64,000 nt of DNA from Streptomyces pseudovenezuelae. GTDB taxonomy: Bacteria; Actinomycetota; Actinomycetes; Streptomycetales; Streptomycetaceae. Numbering within the stretch: the stretch's first letter is position 1; each line of letters starts with the position of its first letter. The notes beneath the pieces are model-generated. The model was not told where the DNA came from. It did no database searches and saw nothing but the letters and a program-made list of their open reading frames with translations. The DNA lies in assembly GCF_029892565.1 (NCBI RefSeq), contig NZ_JARXVH010000001.1, positions 620,001 through 684,000 on the forward strand, in the 5' to 3' direction. Positions 24,373 through 32,323 of this stretch are shown here, in pieces. The position numbers and the translations under genes were made by a program.

Positions 24373-26792
24373 TCCTCGTGTCCCAGTTGGAGGTCCCGCT
24401 CGGTGCGGCCGCCGCCGGCGAGCTGGAGCACGGTGGCGACCGGCGGGTAGCCGGCGGCGATCACGGTGTACTCGCCGGAGGACAGGTCGACGAACCGGAA
24501 CGTTCCGTCGGGTCCCGTGGTGAGCGTGTCCACGACGTTGCCGGCCGCGTCGAGCAGCGTCACGCGCGCGTCCTCGACGGGCCGCCCGCCGCTCGCACGC
24601 ACCGTGCCGCGCAGCACGGCGCCACCCGCGAGTTCGATGTCCTGGCGGGTCTCCCGGGAGGCCTGGACGCTGACGGGCAGGGCGGCCGGGCGGAACGCGG
24701 GGGCGCTGGCGGCGAGCGTGTACTCGCCGGCCACCAGCTCGGTGATGACGTAGCCGCCCTCGCGCCCGCTGCGGGTGCTCGCGACGACCTCGCCGTGCAC
24801 GTTGGTGAGGGTGACGGCTGCCTCCCGTACGGGCGTGCCGTCGGCGGTGACCACGCTGCCCGCGAGGCGGCCGGCGCCGCCGAGGACGACGTCGAGTTCG
24901 ACGGGGCGCTCGCCGACGGTGACGGAGACCGCCTGCGGCTGGTGGCCGCCGGCCGCGGCGATCAGGACGTACGCCCCCGAGCCGGGCGTGGACAGCGCGT
25001 ACCGTCCGTCCTCGCCGCTCGCGCCCCGCCCGATCTGCTGCCCTGTGACGTCGATGAGCGTGAGCGCGGCCCGCGGTACGACGGTCCCGTCGGGGTGCTG
25101 CACCGTGCCGCAGACCGGGATTCCGGCGGCGTACGACGAGCGAAGCGAGATCGGGGTCCCCCCGGCCGAAGGCTGGGGGAGGGCCTGCGGAATCGGGGCG
25201 TTCACGGGCGCGGTCTCCGTTTCGGCGGCGTTGTGGGACACCAGCGGTTTCTCCTTGAGGAAGAAGGCGATGAGCAGGCCGAGGACGAGCACCGGCACGA
25301 GGTAGAGGAAGATCCGGGGCATCGCGTCGGCGTACGCCTCGATGTAGTCGTCGCGCAGCGCCGGGGGCAGCGCGTGGACGAGCTGCGGGGTGAGGGACTC
25401 CGGGTCGGGCAGCTGGGATCCCGCGCGCGTGGAGAGCCTTTCGGCGAGGGAGTCGGCGAGCCGGTCGGCGAAGAGGGTGCCGAAGATCGCGGCGCCCACG
25501 CTGCCGCCGATCTGCCGGAAGTAGTTGTTGGCGCTGGTGGCGGTGCCGAGGTCGGCGGGGCGCACGGAGTTCTGCACGGCGAGGACGAGCACCGGCATCA
25601 CCATGCCGATGCCCGCGCCGAGGACGGCCATCCAGAGGCTGTACTGCAGCCGGGAGGTGTCGACTTCGAGGCGGGACAGCAGCCACATGCCGAGGGCGGA
25701 CAGGGCGCTGCCGAGCACGGGGTAGATCCGGTAGCGCCCGGTGTGGGTGATGAGTTGTCCGGCGATGATGGAGGCGCCGACGATGCCGCCCATCATGGGC
25801 AGCATCAGCAGGCCCGACTCGGTGGCGGAGGCCCCGTCGACCATCTGCAGGAAGGTCGGCAGATAGCTGGCGGCACCGAACAGCGCGATGCCGATCACCA
25901 GGCCCACCAGACCGGTGACGTTGAAGACGGAGTCCCTGAACAGCCGCAGTGGGATGAGGGGTTCGGCCGCATAGTGCTCGGCGACCAGGAAGAGCACGGC
26001 GGCGGCCACGGCGCCCGCGGCGAGCCCGAGGATGACGCGCGAGCCCCAGGCGTACTCGGTGCCGCCCCAACTGGTCAGCAGGACCAGGCAGGTGGAGGCC
26101 GCGGCGAGCAGGAGCGCGCCGAGGATGTCGAGGCGCGGCTTGGTCTGCGGCTTCGGGAGTTTGAGGACGACGGTGACCACGGCCAGGGTGAGGAGGCCGA
26201 AGGGCACGTTGAAGTAGAAGCACCAGCGCCAGGTGAGGTGGTCGGTGAAGTAGCCGCCGAGCAGCGGTCCGGCGACGGAGGCGAGCCCGAAGGCGGCGCC
26301 GATCAGGCCCATGAACTTGCCGCGCTGCCGGGGCGGCACGATGTCCGCGATGATCGCCTGGACGCCGATCATGAGGCCGCCGGCGCCGACGCCCTGGACC
26401 GCTCGGAAGGCGATCAACTGGTCCATCGTCTGCGCCCGTCCCGCGAGCGCGGAGCCGATCACGAAGACGACGATGGCGAACTGGAAGACGCCCTTGCGGC
26501 CGAGCAGGTCGCCGAGTTTGCCGTAGATCGGCAGTCCGACGGTGGAGGTGAGCAGATAGGCGGTGATCGCCCAGGACATCTTGTCCAGGCCGTGCAGCTC
26601 ACCGACGATCTTCGGCAGCGCCGTGGCGACGATCATCTGCTCCAGGGCGGCCAGGAGCAGGGCGAGCATCAGCCCGAGGAAGACCAACCGGACCCGGCGC
26701 GGGCTCAGTTGGGCGACACCGGCCGCCGTAGGAGGGGGGCTCTCCACAGCCGCCACGACCGGTTCGTCCCGCACCAGAGTCGTCCCGCCCAC
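24369..26792 (-). CDS. DHA2-type MFS transporter fused to three carboxypeptidase-regulatory-like domains
   Basis: An 807-residue fusion. Residues about 30-545 form a 14-helix drug:H+ antiporter of the DHA2 (EmrB/QacA) type, with KLGDLLGRKGVFQF as motif A and FGLASVAGPLLGGYF as motif C. A linker (about 550-590) leads to three tandem Ig-like CarboxypepD_reg domains, each opening with a G-x-V-x-x-x-G-x-P-V type turn (PVCGTVQHPDGTVVPRAAL, LAGSVVTADGTPVREAAV, LRGTVRASGGRPVEDARV). Multidrug MFS proteins normally stop after the last helix. Inside the linker the gene carries a copy of a streptomycete hairpin repeat (25157-25180). GTG start at 26792 with GGGGAG upstream. No adjacent regulator. Confidence 0.87.
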   Translation of the reverse strand: MGGTTLVRDEPVVAAVESPPPTAAGVAQLSPRRVRLVFLGLMLALLLAALEQMIVATALPKIVGELHGLDKMSWAITAYLLTSTVGLPIYGKLGDLLGRKGVFQFAIVVFVIGSALAGRAQTMDQLIAFRAVQGVGAGGLMIGVQAIIADIVPPRQRGKFMGLIGAAFGLASVAGPLLGGYFTDHLTWRWCFYFNVPFGLLTLAVVTVVLKLPKPQTKPRLDILGALLLAAASTCLVLLTSWGGTEYAWGSRVILGLAAGAVAAAVLFLVAEHYAAEPLIPLRLFRDSVFNVTGLVGLVIGIALFGAASYLPTFLQMVDGASATESGLLMLPMMGGIVGASIIAGQLITHTGRYRIYPVLGSALSALGMWLLSRLEVDTSRLQYSLWMAVLGAGIGMVMPVLVLAVQNSVRPADLGTATSANNYFRQIGGSVGAAIFGTLFADRLADSLAERLSTRAGSQLPDPESLTPQLVHALPPALRDDYIEAYADAMPRIFLYLVPVLVLGLLIAFFLKEKPLVSHNAAETETAPVNAPIPQALPQPSAGGTPISLRSSYAAGIPVCGTVQHPDGTVVPRAALTLIDVTGQQIGRGASGEDGRYALSTPGSGAYVLIAAAGGHQPQAVSVTVGERPVELDVVLGGAGRLAGSVVTADGTPVREAAVTLTNVHGEVVASTRSGREGGYVITELVAGEYTLAASAPAFRPAALPVSVQASRETRQDIELAGGAVLRGTVRASGGRPVEDARVTLLDAAGNVVDTLTTGPDGTFRFVDLSSGEYTVIAAGYPPVATVLQLAGGGRTERDLQLGHED
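25157..25180. repeat. Streptomyces-type interspersed hairpin repeat inside the MFS linker
   Basis: TCCCCC at 25157-25162 pairs with GGGGGA at 25175-25180, with GCC/GGC pairing inside around GAA. The surrounding string (about 25151-25184) matches, from memory, a small repeat found scattered between genes in Streptomyces genomes. Here it is translated as part of the linker (around QALPQPSAGGTPISL). Confidence 0.5.
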
Positions 26793-26921
26793 CTACCGCT
26801 CCCCTCGTCGCACCGCCGCACAATTCCCGCTTAAGGCGACAACTGTGAGCAAGCACGACGAGTTACGGCAGAACGGCTCGACAGGTGGAGATCCACTCGA
26901 ACCGGTGAGGGGCGTCAACAC

Positions 26922-26937
26922 CCCCGGAACGCCGGGG
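26922..26937 (-). terminator. Hairpin after the SRPBCC gene
   Basis: CCCCGG (26922-26927) pairs with CCGGGG (26932-26937) around AACG, about 40 bases past the SRPBCC stop. The rest of 26793-26921 should hold the MFS promoter; no clear boxes were found. Confidence 0.35.
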
Positions 26938-26967
26938 ACTTACCCGACGCGGGGACTCGCCCGACTC
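26934..26967. repeat. 17-base tandem repeat just past the SRPBCC stop
   Basis: GGGGACTTACCCGACGC (26934-26950) is followed directly by GGGGACTCGCCCGACTC (26951-26967), 14 of 17 identical, then GGGG. The repeat ends 7 bases from the stop codon at 26975. Confidence 0.6.
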
Positions 26968-26974
26968 GGGGGAA

Positions 26975-27418
26975 CTACTTCTCGACCTCGGCGGCCAGCT
27001 TGTCCAGGATCGCGTCGTAGATCCGGCCGAGGCCCTTGGGCGCGAAGGTCCTCTCGAAGAAGCCGCCGACACCGCCGGCGCCCTGCCAGGTGGTGGTCAC
27101 GACGACGCGGGACTTGCCCTCGCCGGCCGGGGTGACCCGCCAGGTGGTGACCATCGAGGAGTTGCGGTCCTTCTCGACGAGTTCACCGTCGGTGGGCTCG
27201 CTCACCTCAAGGAGGCAGTCCCGGACCCGCTTGCTGGTCGCCTGGAGCTTCCAGTGGACGAGGGTGCCCTCACCGTCACCGCCCTCGCGGACCTCGTACT
27301 CGCTGAACTGCTCGGGCAGCACCTTCGCGCGCGTGCCGCTGTAGTCGGCGAGCGCGTCGAACACCGTCTCCGCGTCCGCCGCGACGATGCGCTCCGTAGT
27401 GGCCTCGACCTGCGCCAT
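26975..27418 (-). CDS. SRPBCC family protein (polyketide cyclase/START-like)
   Basis: A 147-residue single-domain helix-grip protein: MAQVEATTERIVAADAETVFDAL at the N terminus is the typical first strand and helix, the beta sheet follows, and FAPKGLGRIYDAILDKLAAEVEK is the long C-terminal helix. SRPBCC proteins enclose a hydrophobic ligand; some are cyclases, others lipid binders. The particular role is unknown. GGAGG lies 7 bases before the ATG at 27418. It is divergent from the radical SAM gene with a 168-base interval. Confidence 0.8.
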   Translation of the reverse strand: MAQVEATTERIVAADAETVFDALADYSGTRAKVLPEQFSEYEVREGGDGEGTLVHWKLQATSKRVRDCLLEVSEPTDGELVEKDRNSSMVTTWRVTPAGEGKSRVVVTTTWQGAGGVGGFFERTFAPKGLGRIYDAILDKLAAEVEK

Positions 27419-27538
27419 CGATTTCCTCCAGGACCTGGGTTCTCGGTGTCGGGGCAAGCCAACCACCCCCGCGCACGGCCGCCCAAATCGGGGGCCCCGG
27501 GCGTCCCGGGCGATCGAAAAGAGCACTTGCACAGTAAT

Positions 27539-27554
27539 TCGAACAAGTGTTTCA
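27539..27554 (+). promoter_or_regulatory. Imperfect LexA (SOS)-like box before the radical SAM gene
   Basis: TCGAAC-AAGT-GTTTCA at 27539-27554 matches the actinobacterial SOS form TCGAAC-N4-GTTCGA at 10 of 12 positions. TTGCAC at 27527-27532 is a possible -35. It lies 33 bases before the ATG. Confidence 0.3.
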
Positions 27555-27586
27555 CTCTGGGGGCAGGCCTACCAGGAGGAGGCGTC

Positions 27587-28630
27587 ATGCGCTGGGAGAA
27601 CCTCACCGTGGAGTCCGGCGGCCACAGCCGGCCGAGCGACGCCGCGCTGTTCGGCACAGACGCGGTGATCACCCGTACCTTCGACACCCCCGAGTTCCGC
27701 GGCATCACCTTCCACGAGGTGCGCGCCCGCTCGATCATCAACCGGGTGCCGGGGGCCTCCCGGATGCCGTTCGAGTGGACGGTGAACCCCTATCGCGGCT
27801 GTTCGCACGCGTGCGTGTACTGCTTCGCCCGCAAGACACACAGCTATCTGGACCTCGACACGGGGATCGACTTCGACTCGCAGATCGTGGTCAAGACGAA
27901 CGCCCCGGAGCTGCTGCGCCGCCAACTCGGCTCGCGCCGCTGGCAGGGCGACCACATAGCGATGGGCACCAACGTCGACTGCTACCAGCGCGCCGAGGGC
28001 CGCTACCGCCTGATGCCGGGGATCATCTCCGCCCTGCGCGACCACGCCAACCCCTTCTCGATCCTGACGAAGGGCACGCTGATCCTGCGCGACCTCGACC
28101 TGCTGCGGCAGGCCAACGAGGTGACCGACGTCGGCATCTCCGTCTCGGTCGGCTTCACCGACCCCGAGCTGTGGCGCACCGTGGAGCCGGGCACGCCCGC
28201 CCCGGAGCGCCGCCTGGACGTCGTACGCGCCCTCGCCGAGCACGGCATCGACTGCGGGGTCCTGATGGCCCCGGTGATCCCGTTCCTGAGCGACGACCCG
28301 GCCCAGCTGCGCGCCAGCGTGCGCGCGATCGCCGCCTCCGGGGCCGCCTCCGTCACGCCACTGGTGCTGCATCTGCGGCCGGGCGCCCGCGAGTGGTTCA
28401 TGGCCTGGCTGGCGCAGCACCACCCGTATCTGGTGCGCCGCTACGAGCGGCTGTACGCGGACGGCGCGTACGCCCCGAAGTGGTACCAGCGCCGGATCAC
28501 CCGTCAGGTCCACGAGCTATCCCAGGAGTACGGGATCGGCCCCTCGCGCGCGGGGATGCCCCGGCGGATCACGCCCCCGGAGCAGGTCGAGGAGGCGGTG
28601 TCCGAACCGACCCAACTCTCGCTGATTTGA
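27587..28630 (+). CDS. Rv2578c-like radical SAM protein
   Basis: A 347-residue radical SAM enzyme of the Rv2578c/SPL-related group. The [4Fe-4S] cluster cysteines are in RGCSHACVYCFARKTH (CxxxCxxC), preceded by the family opening ARSIINRVPGASRMPFEWTVNPYRG. The TIM-barrel part contains NVDCYQRAEGRYRLMPGI and ILTKGTLILRDLDLL. Related proteins are compared with spore photoproduct lyase and may act in DNA repair, but a substrate has not been shown as far as I know. AGGAGG lies before the ATG at 27587. An imperfect SOS-like box upstream would fit a DNA damage role. Confidence 0.85.
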   Translation: MRWENLTVESGGHSRPSDAALFGTDAVITRTFDTPEFRGITFHEVRARSIINRVPGASRMPFEWTVNPYRGCSHACVYCFARKTHSYLDLDTGIDFDSQIVVKTNAPELLRRQLGSRRWQGDHIAMGTNVDCYQRAEGRYRLMPGIISALRDHANPFSILTKGTLILRDLDLLRQANEVTDVGISVSVGFTDPELWRTVEPGTPAPERRLDVVRALAEHGIDCGVLMAPVIPFLSDDPAQLRASVRAIAASGAASVTPLVLHLRPGAREWFMAWLAQHHPYLVRRYERLYADGAYAPKWYQRRITRQVHELSQEYGIGPSRAGMPRRITPPEQVEEAVSEPTQLSLI

Positions 28631-28766
28631 GAGCGTTCGAGCGCATCCCTCGATCCGATCGGGTCAAGTATCGGCAGAACACGTTCCTCCGGTGCGGCTT
28701 TCCGGGACTATGCGGCGAGGACCACGAGCCCCGCGGTCCGAAACCCCTCCGTCCTGGGAGGACCCC

Positions 28767-30344
28767 ATGAGAAAACGCGCAGCAGTACTGTGCGGCGTCG
28801 CCGTGGTGGTGGCCGGAACCTTCACGGCCGTCCCCGCCGACGCGAGCGCCCCGAGCGGCGCGGCGACCGCTCACGCCGCGAAGCTCACCTGGAAGAAATG
28901 CGGCACCACCGACTATCCGACGCTCCAGTGCGCGTCCCTCAAAGTGCCCCTTGACCACGCGAACCCGCACGGTCGGCAGATCACCCTCGCCCTCTCGCGC
29001 GTGCCGCACACCGCGAGCAAGAGCCAGGGCCCCCTGCTGGTCAACCCCGGCGGTCCCGGCGGCAGCGGCCTGTCGCTCGCCGGCTTCGTCGCGTCCTCGC
29101 TGCCCAAGGCGGTGGCGTCCCAGTACGACGTCATCGGCTTCGACCCGCGCGGGGTCGGCGCGAGCAAGCCGGCCCTGGACTGCAAGCCGGGCTACTTCAA
29201 CCCGGTGCGCCCGGACTCCGTGCCGAGCACACCGGCCCTGGAGAAGGCCAACCTGCAGCGCGCCAAGTCCTTCGCGGCCGCCTGCGGCAAGAAGTACGCG
29301 AGCCTGCTGCCGTACATCGACACGATCAGCGCCGTACGGGACATGGACTCGATCCGGGCCGCACTCGGCGCCAAGAAGATCAACTACTTCGGTTACTCCT
29401 ACGGCACCTACCTGGGCGCGGTCTACGCGAAGCTCTTCCCGGAGCGGGTGCGGCGCCTGGTCCTGGACTCGATCGTCGACCCCACGGGCGTGTGGTACGA
29501 CGACAACATCGGGCAGGACTACGCCTTCAACGACCGCCAGCGCGCCCTGATGACCTGGATCGCGAAGTACAACTCGACGTACAAACTCGGCACCGATCCG
29601 GAGAAGATCGAGGCCAAGTGGTACGCGGCGCGCAAGGCGCTGGCCAAGAAGCCGGCGGGCGGCAAGGTGGGCGCCTCGGAGTTCGAGGACACCTTCATCC
29701 CGGGCGGCTACTACAACGGCTACTGGCCCTATCTCGCCGAGGCGTTCGCGGCCTACGTGAACGACAAGAACGCCGATCCACTGGTCGAGGCGTACGAGAA
29801 CTTCGCCGCCATCGACGCTTCCGGGGACAACGGCTACAGCGTCTACACCGCGGTGCAGTGCCGTGACGCCTCCTGGCCGCGCGACTGGAACCAGTGGCGC
29901 AAGGACAACTGGGCGGTGTACGACAAGGCGCCCTTCATGGCCTGGAACAACGCCTGGTACAACGCGCCGTGCGCGTTCTGGCCGACGGACACCAAGCGCC
30001 CGATCAACATCGCCAACGGCAAGCTGCCGCCGGTGCTGCTGTTCCAGGCGACGAACGACGCGGCCACCCCGTACGAGGGCGGCGCGACGGTCCATCGACT
30101 GCTGGCCGGCTCCAGTTTCGTGGTCGAGCAGGGCGGCGGGAACCACGGCATCACGCTGAGCGGGAACGCCTGCCTGGACAAGTACCTGGCCACGTATCTG
30201 ACCAACGGCAAGGTGCCACGCAGCGGCGGCGAGGTCGACGCGGTCTGCCAGAAGGTGCCCGCCCCCGCACCGCTGAGCTCCGCGGCGGCGGCGAAGTCCA
30301 CCCGCGGTTCGACCCTGCACGGCCTGGTCGGCTTCCGCGGCTGA
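28767..30344 (+). CDS. Secreted S33 tripeptidyl aminopeptidase (Tap/SlpD-like)
   Basis: A 525-residue exported alpha/beta hydrolase. A Sec signal peptide (MRKRAAVLCGVAVVVAGTFTA, cleavage near VPADASA) is followed by the conserved KKCGTTDYPTLQCASLKVPLD lead, oxyanion loop VNPGGPGGSG (92-101), nucleophile Ser211 in YFGYSYGTYLG, Asp in FQATNDAATP and His in GGGNHGITL; the C-terminal cap has paired cysteines. Streptomycete Tap and SlpD/SlpE remove tripeptides from protein N termini outside the cell. GGGAGG lies before the ATG at 28767. It stands alone, with a 136-base upstream interval that shows no clear operator. Confidence 0.88.
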   Translation: MRKRAAVLCGVAVVVAGTFTAVPADASAPSGAATAHAAKLTWKKCGTTDYPTLQCASLKVPLDHANPHGRQITLALSRVPHTASKSQGPLLVNPGGPGGSGLSLAGFVASSLPKAVASQYDVIGFDPRGVGASKPALDCKPGYFNPVRPDSVPSTPALEKANLQRAKSFAAACGKKYASLLPYIDTISAVRDMDSIRAALGAKKINYFGYSYGTYLGAVYAKLFPERVRRLVLDSIVDPTGVWYDDNIGQDYAFNDRQRALMTWIAKYNSTYKLGTDPEKIEAKWYAARKALAKKPAGGKVGASEFEDTFIPGGYYNGYWPYLAEAFAAYVNDKNADPLVEAYENFAAIDASGDNGYSVYTAVQCRDASWPRDWNQWRKDNWAVYDKAPFMAWNNAWYNAPCAFWPTDTKRPINIANGKLPPVLLFQATNDAATPYEGGATVHRLLAGSSFVVEQGGGNHGITLSGNACLDKYLATYLTNGKVPRSGGEVDAVCQKVPAPAPLSSAAAAKSTRGSTLHGLVGFRG

Positions 30345-30424
30345 GCACCGACCGGATATCCGGATACGAAGTCCCGTCGGGGGCGGAAATCCCGGTTGTC
30401 AGACCCATGGTCCACGATGGACGC

Positions 30425-30823
30425 ATGAGTGAGACGACCAGGATTCCCGCCCCCGACGGGGTCTTCCCCGCCGCCCAGTACAGCCACGTCGTCATCGGCA
30501 CCGGCCGCTTCGTCGCCGTCTCCGGCCAACTCGCCCTCGACGAGGACGGCAAGCTGGTCGGCGAGGGCGACGCGGAAGCCCAGGCGTGCCAGGTCTTCGA
30601 GAACCTCCGCCGCTGTCTGACCGCGGCCGGCGCGACCTTCGACGACGTCGTCAAACTCACCTACTTCGTCACGGACATGGCCCACATGCCGGCGATCCGC
30701 ACTGCCCGAGCCGCCCACATACCCGACGACCGCCTCCCGGCCGCCTCGGCGGTCCAGGTCGCGGCGCTGGTGCGGCCGGAGTTCCTGATGGAGGTCGAGG
30801 CGTTCGCAGTCGTGGCCGAGTGA
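30425..30823 (+). CDS. RidA/YjgF family protein
   Basis: A 132-residue trimeric-type enzyme of the RidA (YER057c/UK114) family. It shows GVFPAAQYSHVVIGTGRFVAVSGQLALD, AQACQVFENLRRCLTAAGATFDDVVKLTYFVTD and ends in RPEFLMEVEAFAVVAE; the catalytic Arg of true RidA proteins is represented by the R in AALVRPEFLMEVEA. RidA hydrolyses reactive enamines/imines from PLP enzymes. It is translationally coupled by GTGA to the following acetyltransferase gene. Confidence 0.85.
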   Translation: MSETTRIPAPDGVFPAAQYSHVVIGTGRFVAVSGQLALDEDGKLVGEGDAEAQACQVFENLRRCLTAAGATFDDVVKLTYFVTDMAHMPAIRTARAAHIPDDRLPAASAVQVAALVRPEFLMEVEAFAVVAE

Positions 30824-31356
30824 CTCCTCCCCAGACCGGTCTCCGGGTCCGGGACATGGCTCTGGTCGACTGCGACCGCGTGGCCGAGATCCGCGTCCGC
30901 GGCTGGCGCAGCGCCTACCGAGGACTCATGCCGCAGTCGTACCTCGACGCGATGAGCGTGCCGAAGGACGCCGAGCGCAGCCGCGCCCGCCTCCTGCAAG
31001 GGGATGGCAGCGTGGTGAACATCGTGGCCGAACGGGACGGCGAGATCGTCGGCTGGGCCTGCCACGGCCCCTACCGGGACGGTGAAGTACCCGCCGGGGG
31101 CGTCGAGTTGTACGCGATCTACGTGGACCCGGCCCGCCAGGGCACGGGTGCCGGACGCGCCCTGCTCGACGAGTCGCTACGGCGATGTACGGCCGCCGGC
31201 CACACGCGCATGTACCTCTGGGTCCTCCAAGGGAACACGCACGCCCGGCACTTCTACGAACGCGCCGGCTTCCGCGCCGACGGCACCGAGGAGCCTTTCG
31301 AGGTGGACGGGGCCGAGGTGCCCGAGGTCCGGTACGCGCGAGACCTCACTGTCTGA
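30820..31356 (+). CDS. GNAT family N-acetyltransferase
   Basis: A 178-residue acetyltransferase with ELYAIYVDPARQGTGAGRALLDESL as motif A (acetyl-CoA pyrophosphate loop R/Q-x-x-G-x-G/A) and LWVLQGNTHARHFYERAGFRADG as motif B, followed by the common EVPEVRYARDL ending. It is close to the general YfiP-like small-molecule group. The GTG at 30820 overlaps the RidA stop (GTGA); an in-frame ATG at 30856 is the alternative. It converges with the HEAT-repeat gene 8 bases beyond its stop. Confidence 0.83.
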   Translation: MTPPQTGLRVRDMALVDCDRVAEIRVRGWRSAYRGLMPQSYLDAMSVPKDAERSRARLLQGDGSVVNIVAERDGEIVGWACHGPYRDGEVPAGGVELYAIYVDPARQGTGAGRALLDESLRRCTAAGHTRMYLWVLQGNTHARHFYERAGFRADGTEEPFEVDGAEVPEVRYARDLTV

Positions 31357-31363
31357 CCTGACG

Positions 31364-31939
31364 TCAGCGCTGCCTCGGAATGCGCCCCAGCGCCCCCACC
31401 GCCGCCTCCGCCAGGGCCGGGTGGGCGAGCGCCTCGGTGAGTACGGGCCGGGCGCGGGCGTCCGCCAGGCTGCCGAGCCCGTCCACGCACGCGAGGGCCA
31501 CGCGCCGGTACGGATCGTGCGGGCGCAGCCGTCGCTCCAGTGTGGTGATGAGCGCGGGTACGGACTCCGGGGCGCGCAGTTCGGTCAGCAGGCGGATCGG
31601 GTGCAGGGCATAGGCGACGCGCAGTTCGTTGGTGGCGAGGGCCGCTGCCGCGCGGGCGGTGCGGGGGTCGTCGAGCCGGGCGAGGGCGTACGCGGCGGAG
31701 GCGCAGCGCTGGGGATCACGGTGGTTCAGGAACAGGACGAGGGACTCGAAGGCACGCCGGTCGCCCGCGAGTCCGAGCTTGAACGCGGTCAACTCCCTGG
31801 CCCACAGCGGCTGTCCGGGTTCGGTGAGCGCGTCGGCCAACGCGTCGGGGTCCTCGGTCACCACGAGCCGGTCGTACACGGCGGACGCTCCCGCCTCCGT
31901 TCGTAAACGCTCCGTGAGCGATCGCAACTCTTCGTCCAT
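31364..31939 (-). CDS. HEAT-repeat protein
   Basis: A 191-residue all-helical protein made of repeated pairs such as LVLFLNHRDPQRCASAAYALARLDDPRTARAAAAL and RRVALACVDGLGSLADARARPVLTEAL, typical of HEAT/PBS-lyase-like repeats. It has no catalytic motif or membrane segment and probably mediates protein contacts. The ATG at 31939 begins MDEELRSLTERLR. It is divergent from the ethylmalonyl-CoA block across a 384-base interval. Confidence 0.72.
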   Translation of the reverse strand: MDEELRSLTERLRTEAGASAVYDRLVVTEDPDALADALTEPGQPLWARELTAFKLGLAGDRRAFESLVLFLNHRDPQRCASAAYALARLDDPRTARAAAALATNELRVAYALHPIRLLTELRAPESVPALITTLERRLRPHDPYRRVALACVDGLGSLADARARPVLTEALAHPALAEAAVGALGRIPRQR

Positions 31940-32323
31940 GACACCGAGCCTAGGGGCGCCCTGGATCTCTCGGGACCTACATCACAAAGACGGACAAGGA
32001 CAAGAATCGGACAGGGGCTGGCGCGCTCGTTACTCACCGGTTAAGCTCAGACGAGCGAGTTACCCACTCGCGTTCTCCCTTGCGGTGGCCTGGTGACGCA
32101 GCCGCCGTAAGAGCAAGCGGTTCGGTGCTTCAAAGCACCGCAGTACGACCCGGCTTGGGACAGGGCCGGTCGCTCTCCACCGTTTCCGGGCGTGTGCGCT
32201 CGTAGCCCGGCATCACCCGCACTCCTCACGCACCCGGTGCGCCACCGGTCCGGCTTCGGCCCGGTTCCCTCGGCGCACCCGGGCGTGCTCCCAGTCGTCA
32301 CCCCTCATTCCTGGAGTCCCGCG
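31940..32323 (+). promoter_or_regulatory. Long, structured leader of the 3-hydroxyacyl-CoA dehydrogenase gene
   Basis: This 384-base interval holds no convincing gene. A TAAGCT -10-like box at 32042-32047 would give a leader of about 270 bases. Within it CGGTGCTT (32123-32130) pairs perfectly with AAGCACCG (32133-32140), and GGTGCGCC (32236-32243) pairs with GGCGCACC (32272-32279), enclosing ACCGG (32244-32248) and CCGGT (32261-32265). The second structure ends 45 bases before the ATG. No known riboswitch class was recognised, and there is no B12-box. A new regulatory RNA or a simple mRNA-stabilising leader are both possible. Confidence 0.45.

Noticed and set aside
21599..24523. Very long open frame opposite the SpoIIE gene
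   Set aside because: Such antisense open frames are expected in GC-rich codon-biased DNA; the opposite strand holds clear PAS, GAF, SpoIIE and ATPase domains.
32100..32300. Cobalamin riboswitch in the leader of the ethylmalonyl-CoA pathway block
   Set aside because: The conserved B12-box and core sequences were not found; only unspecific hairpins are visible.
32047..32301. A leftward 84-codon open frame in the dehydrogenase leader
   Set aside because: Composition is Arg/Gly/Thr-rich without domain features, no ribosome site, and the region is better explained as a structured leader.
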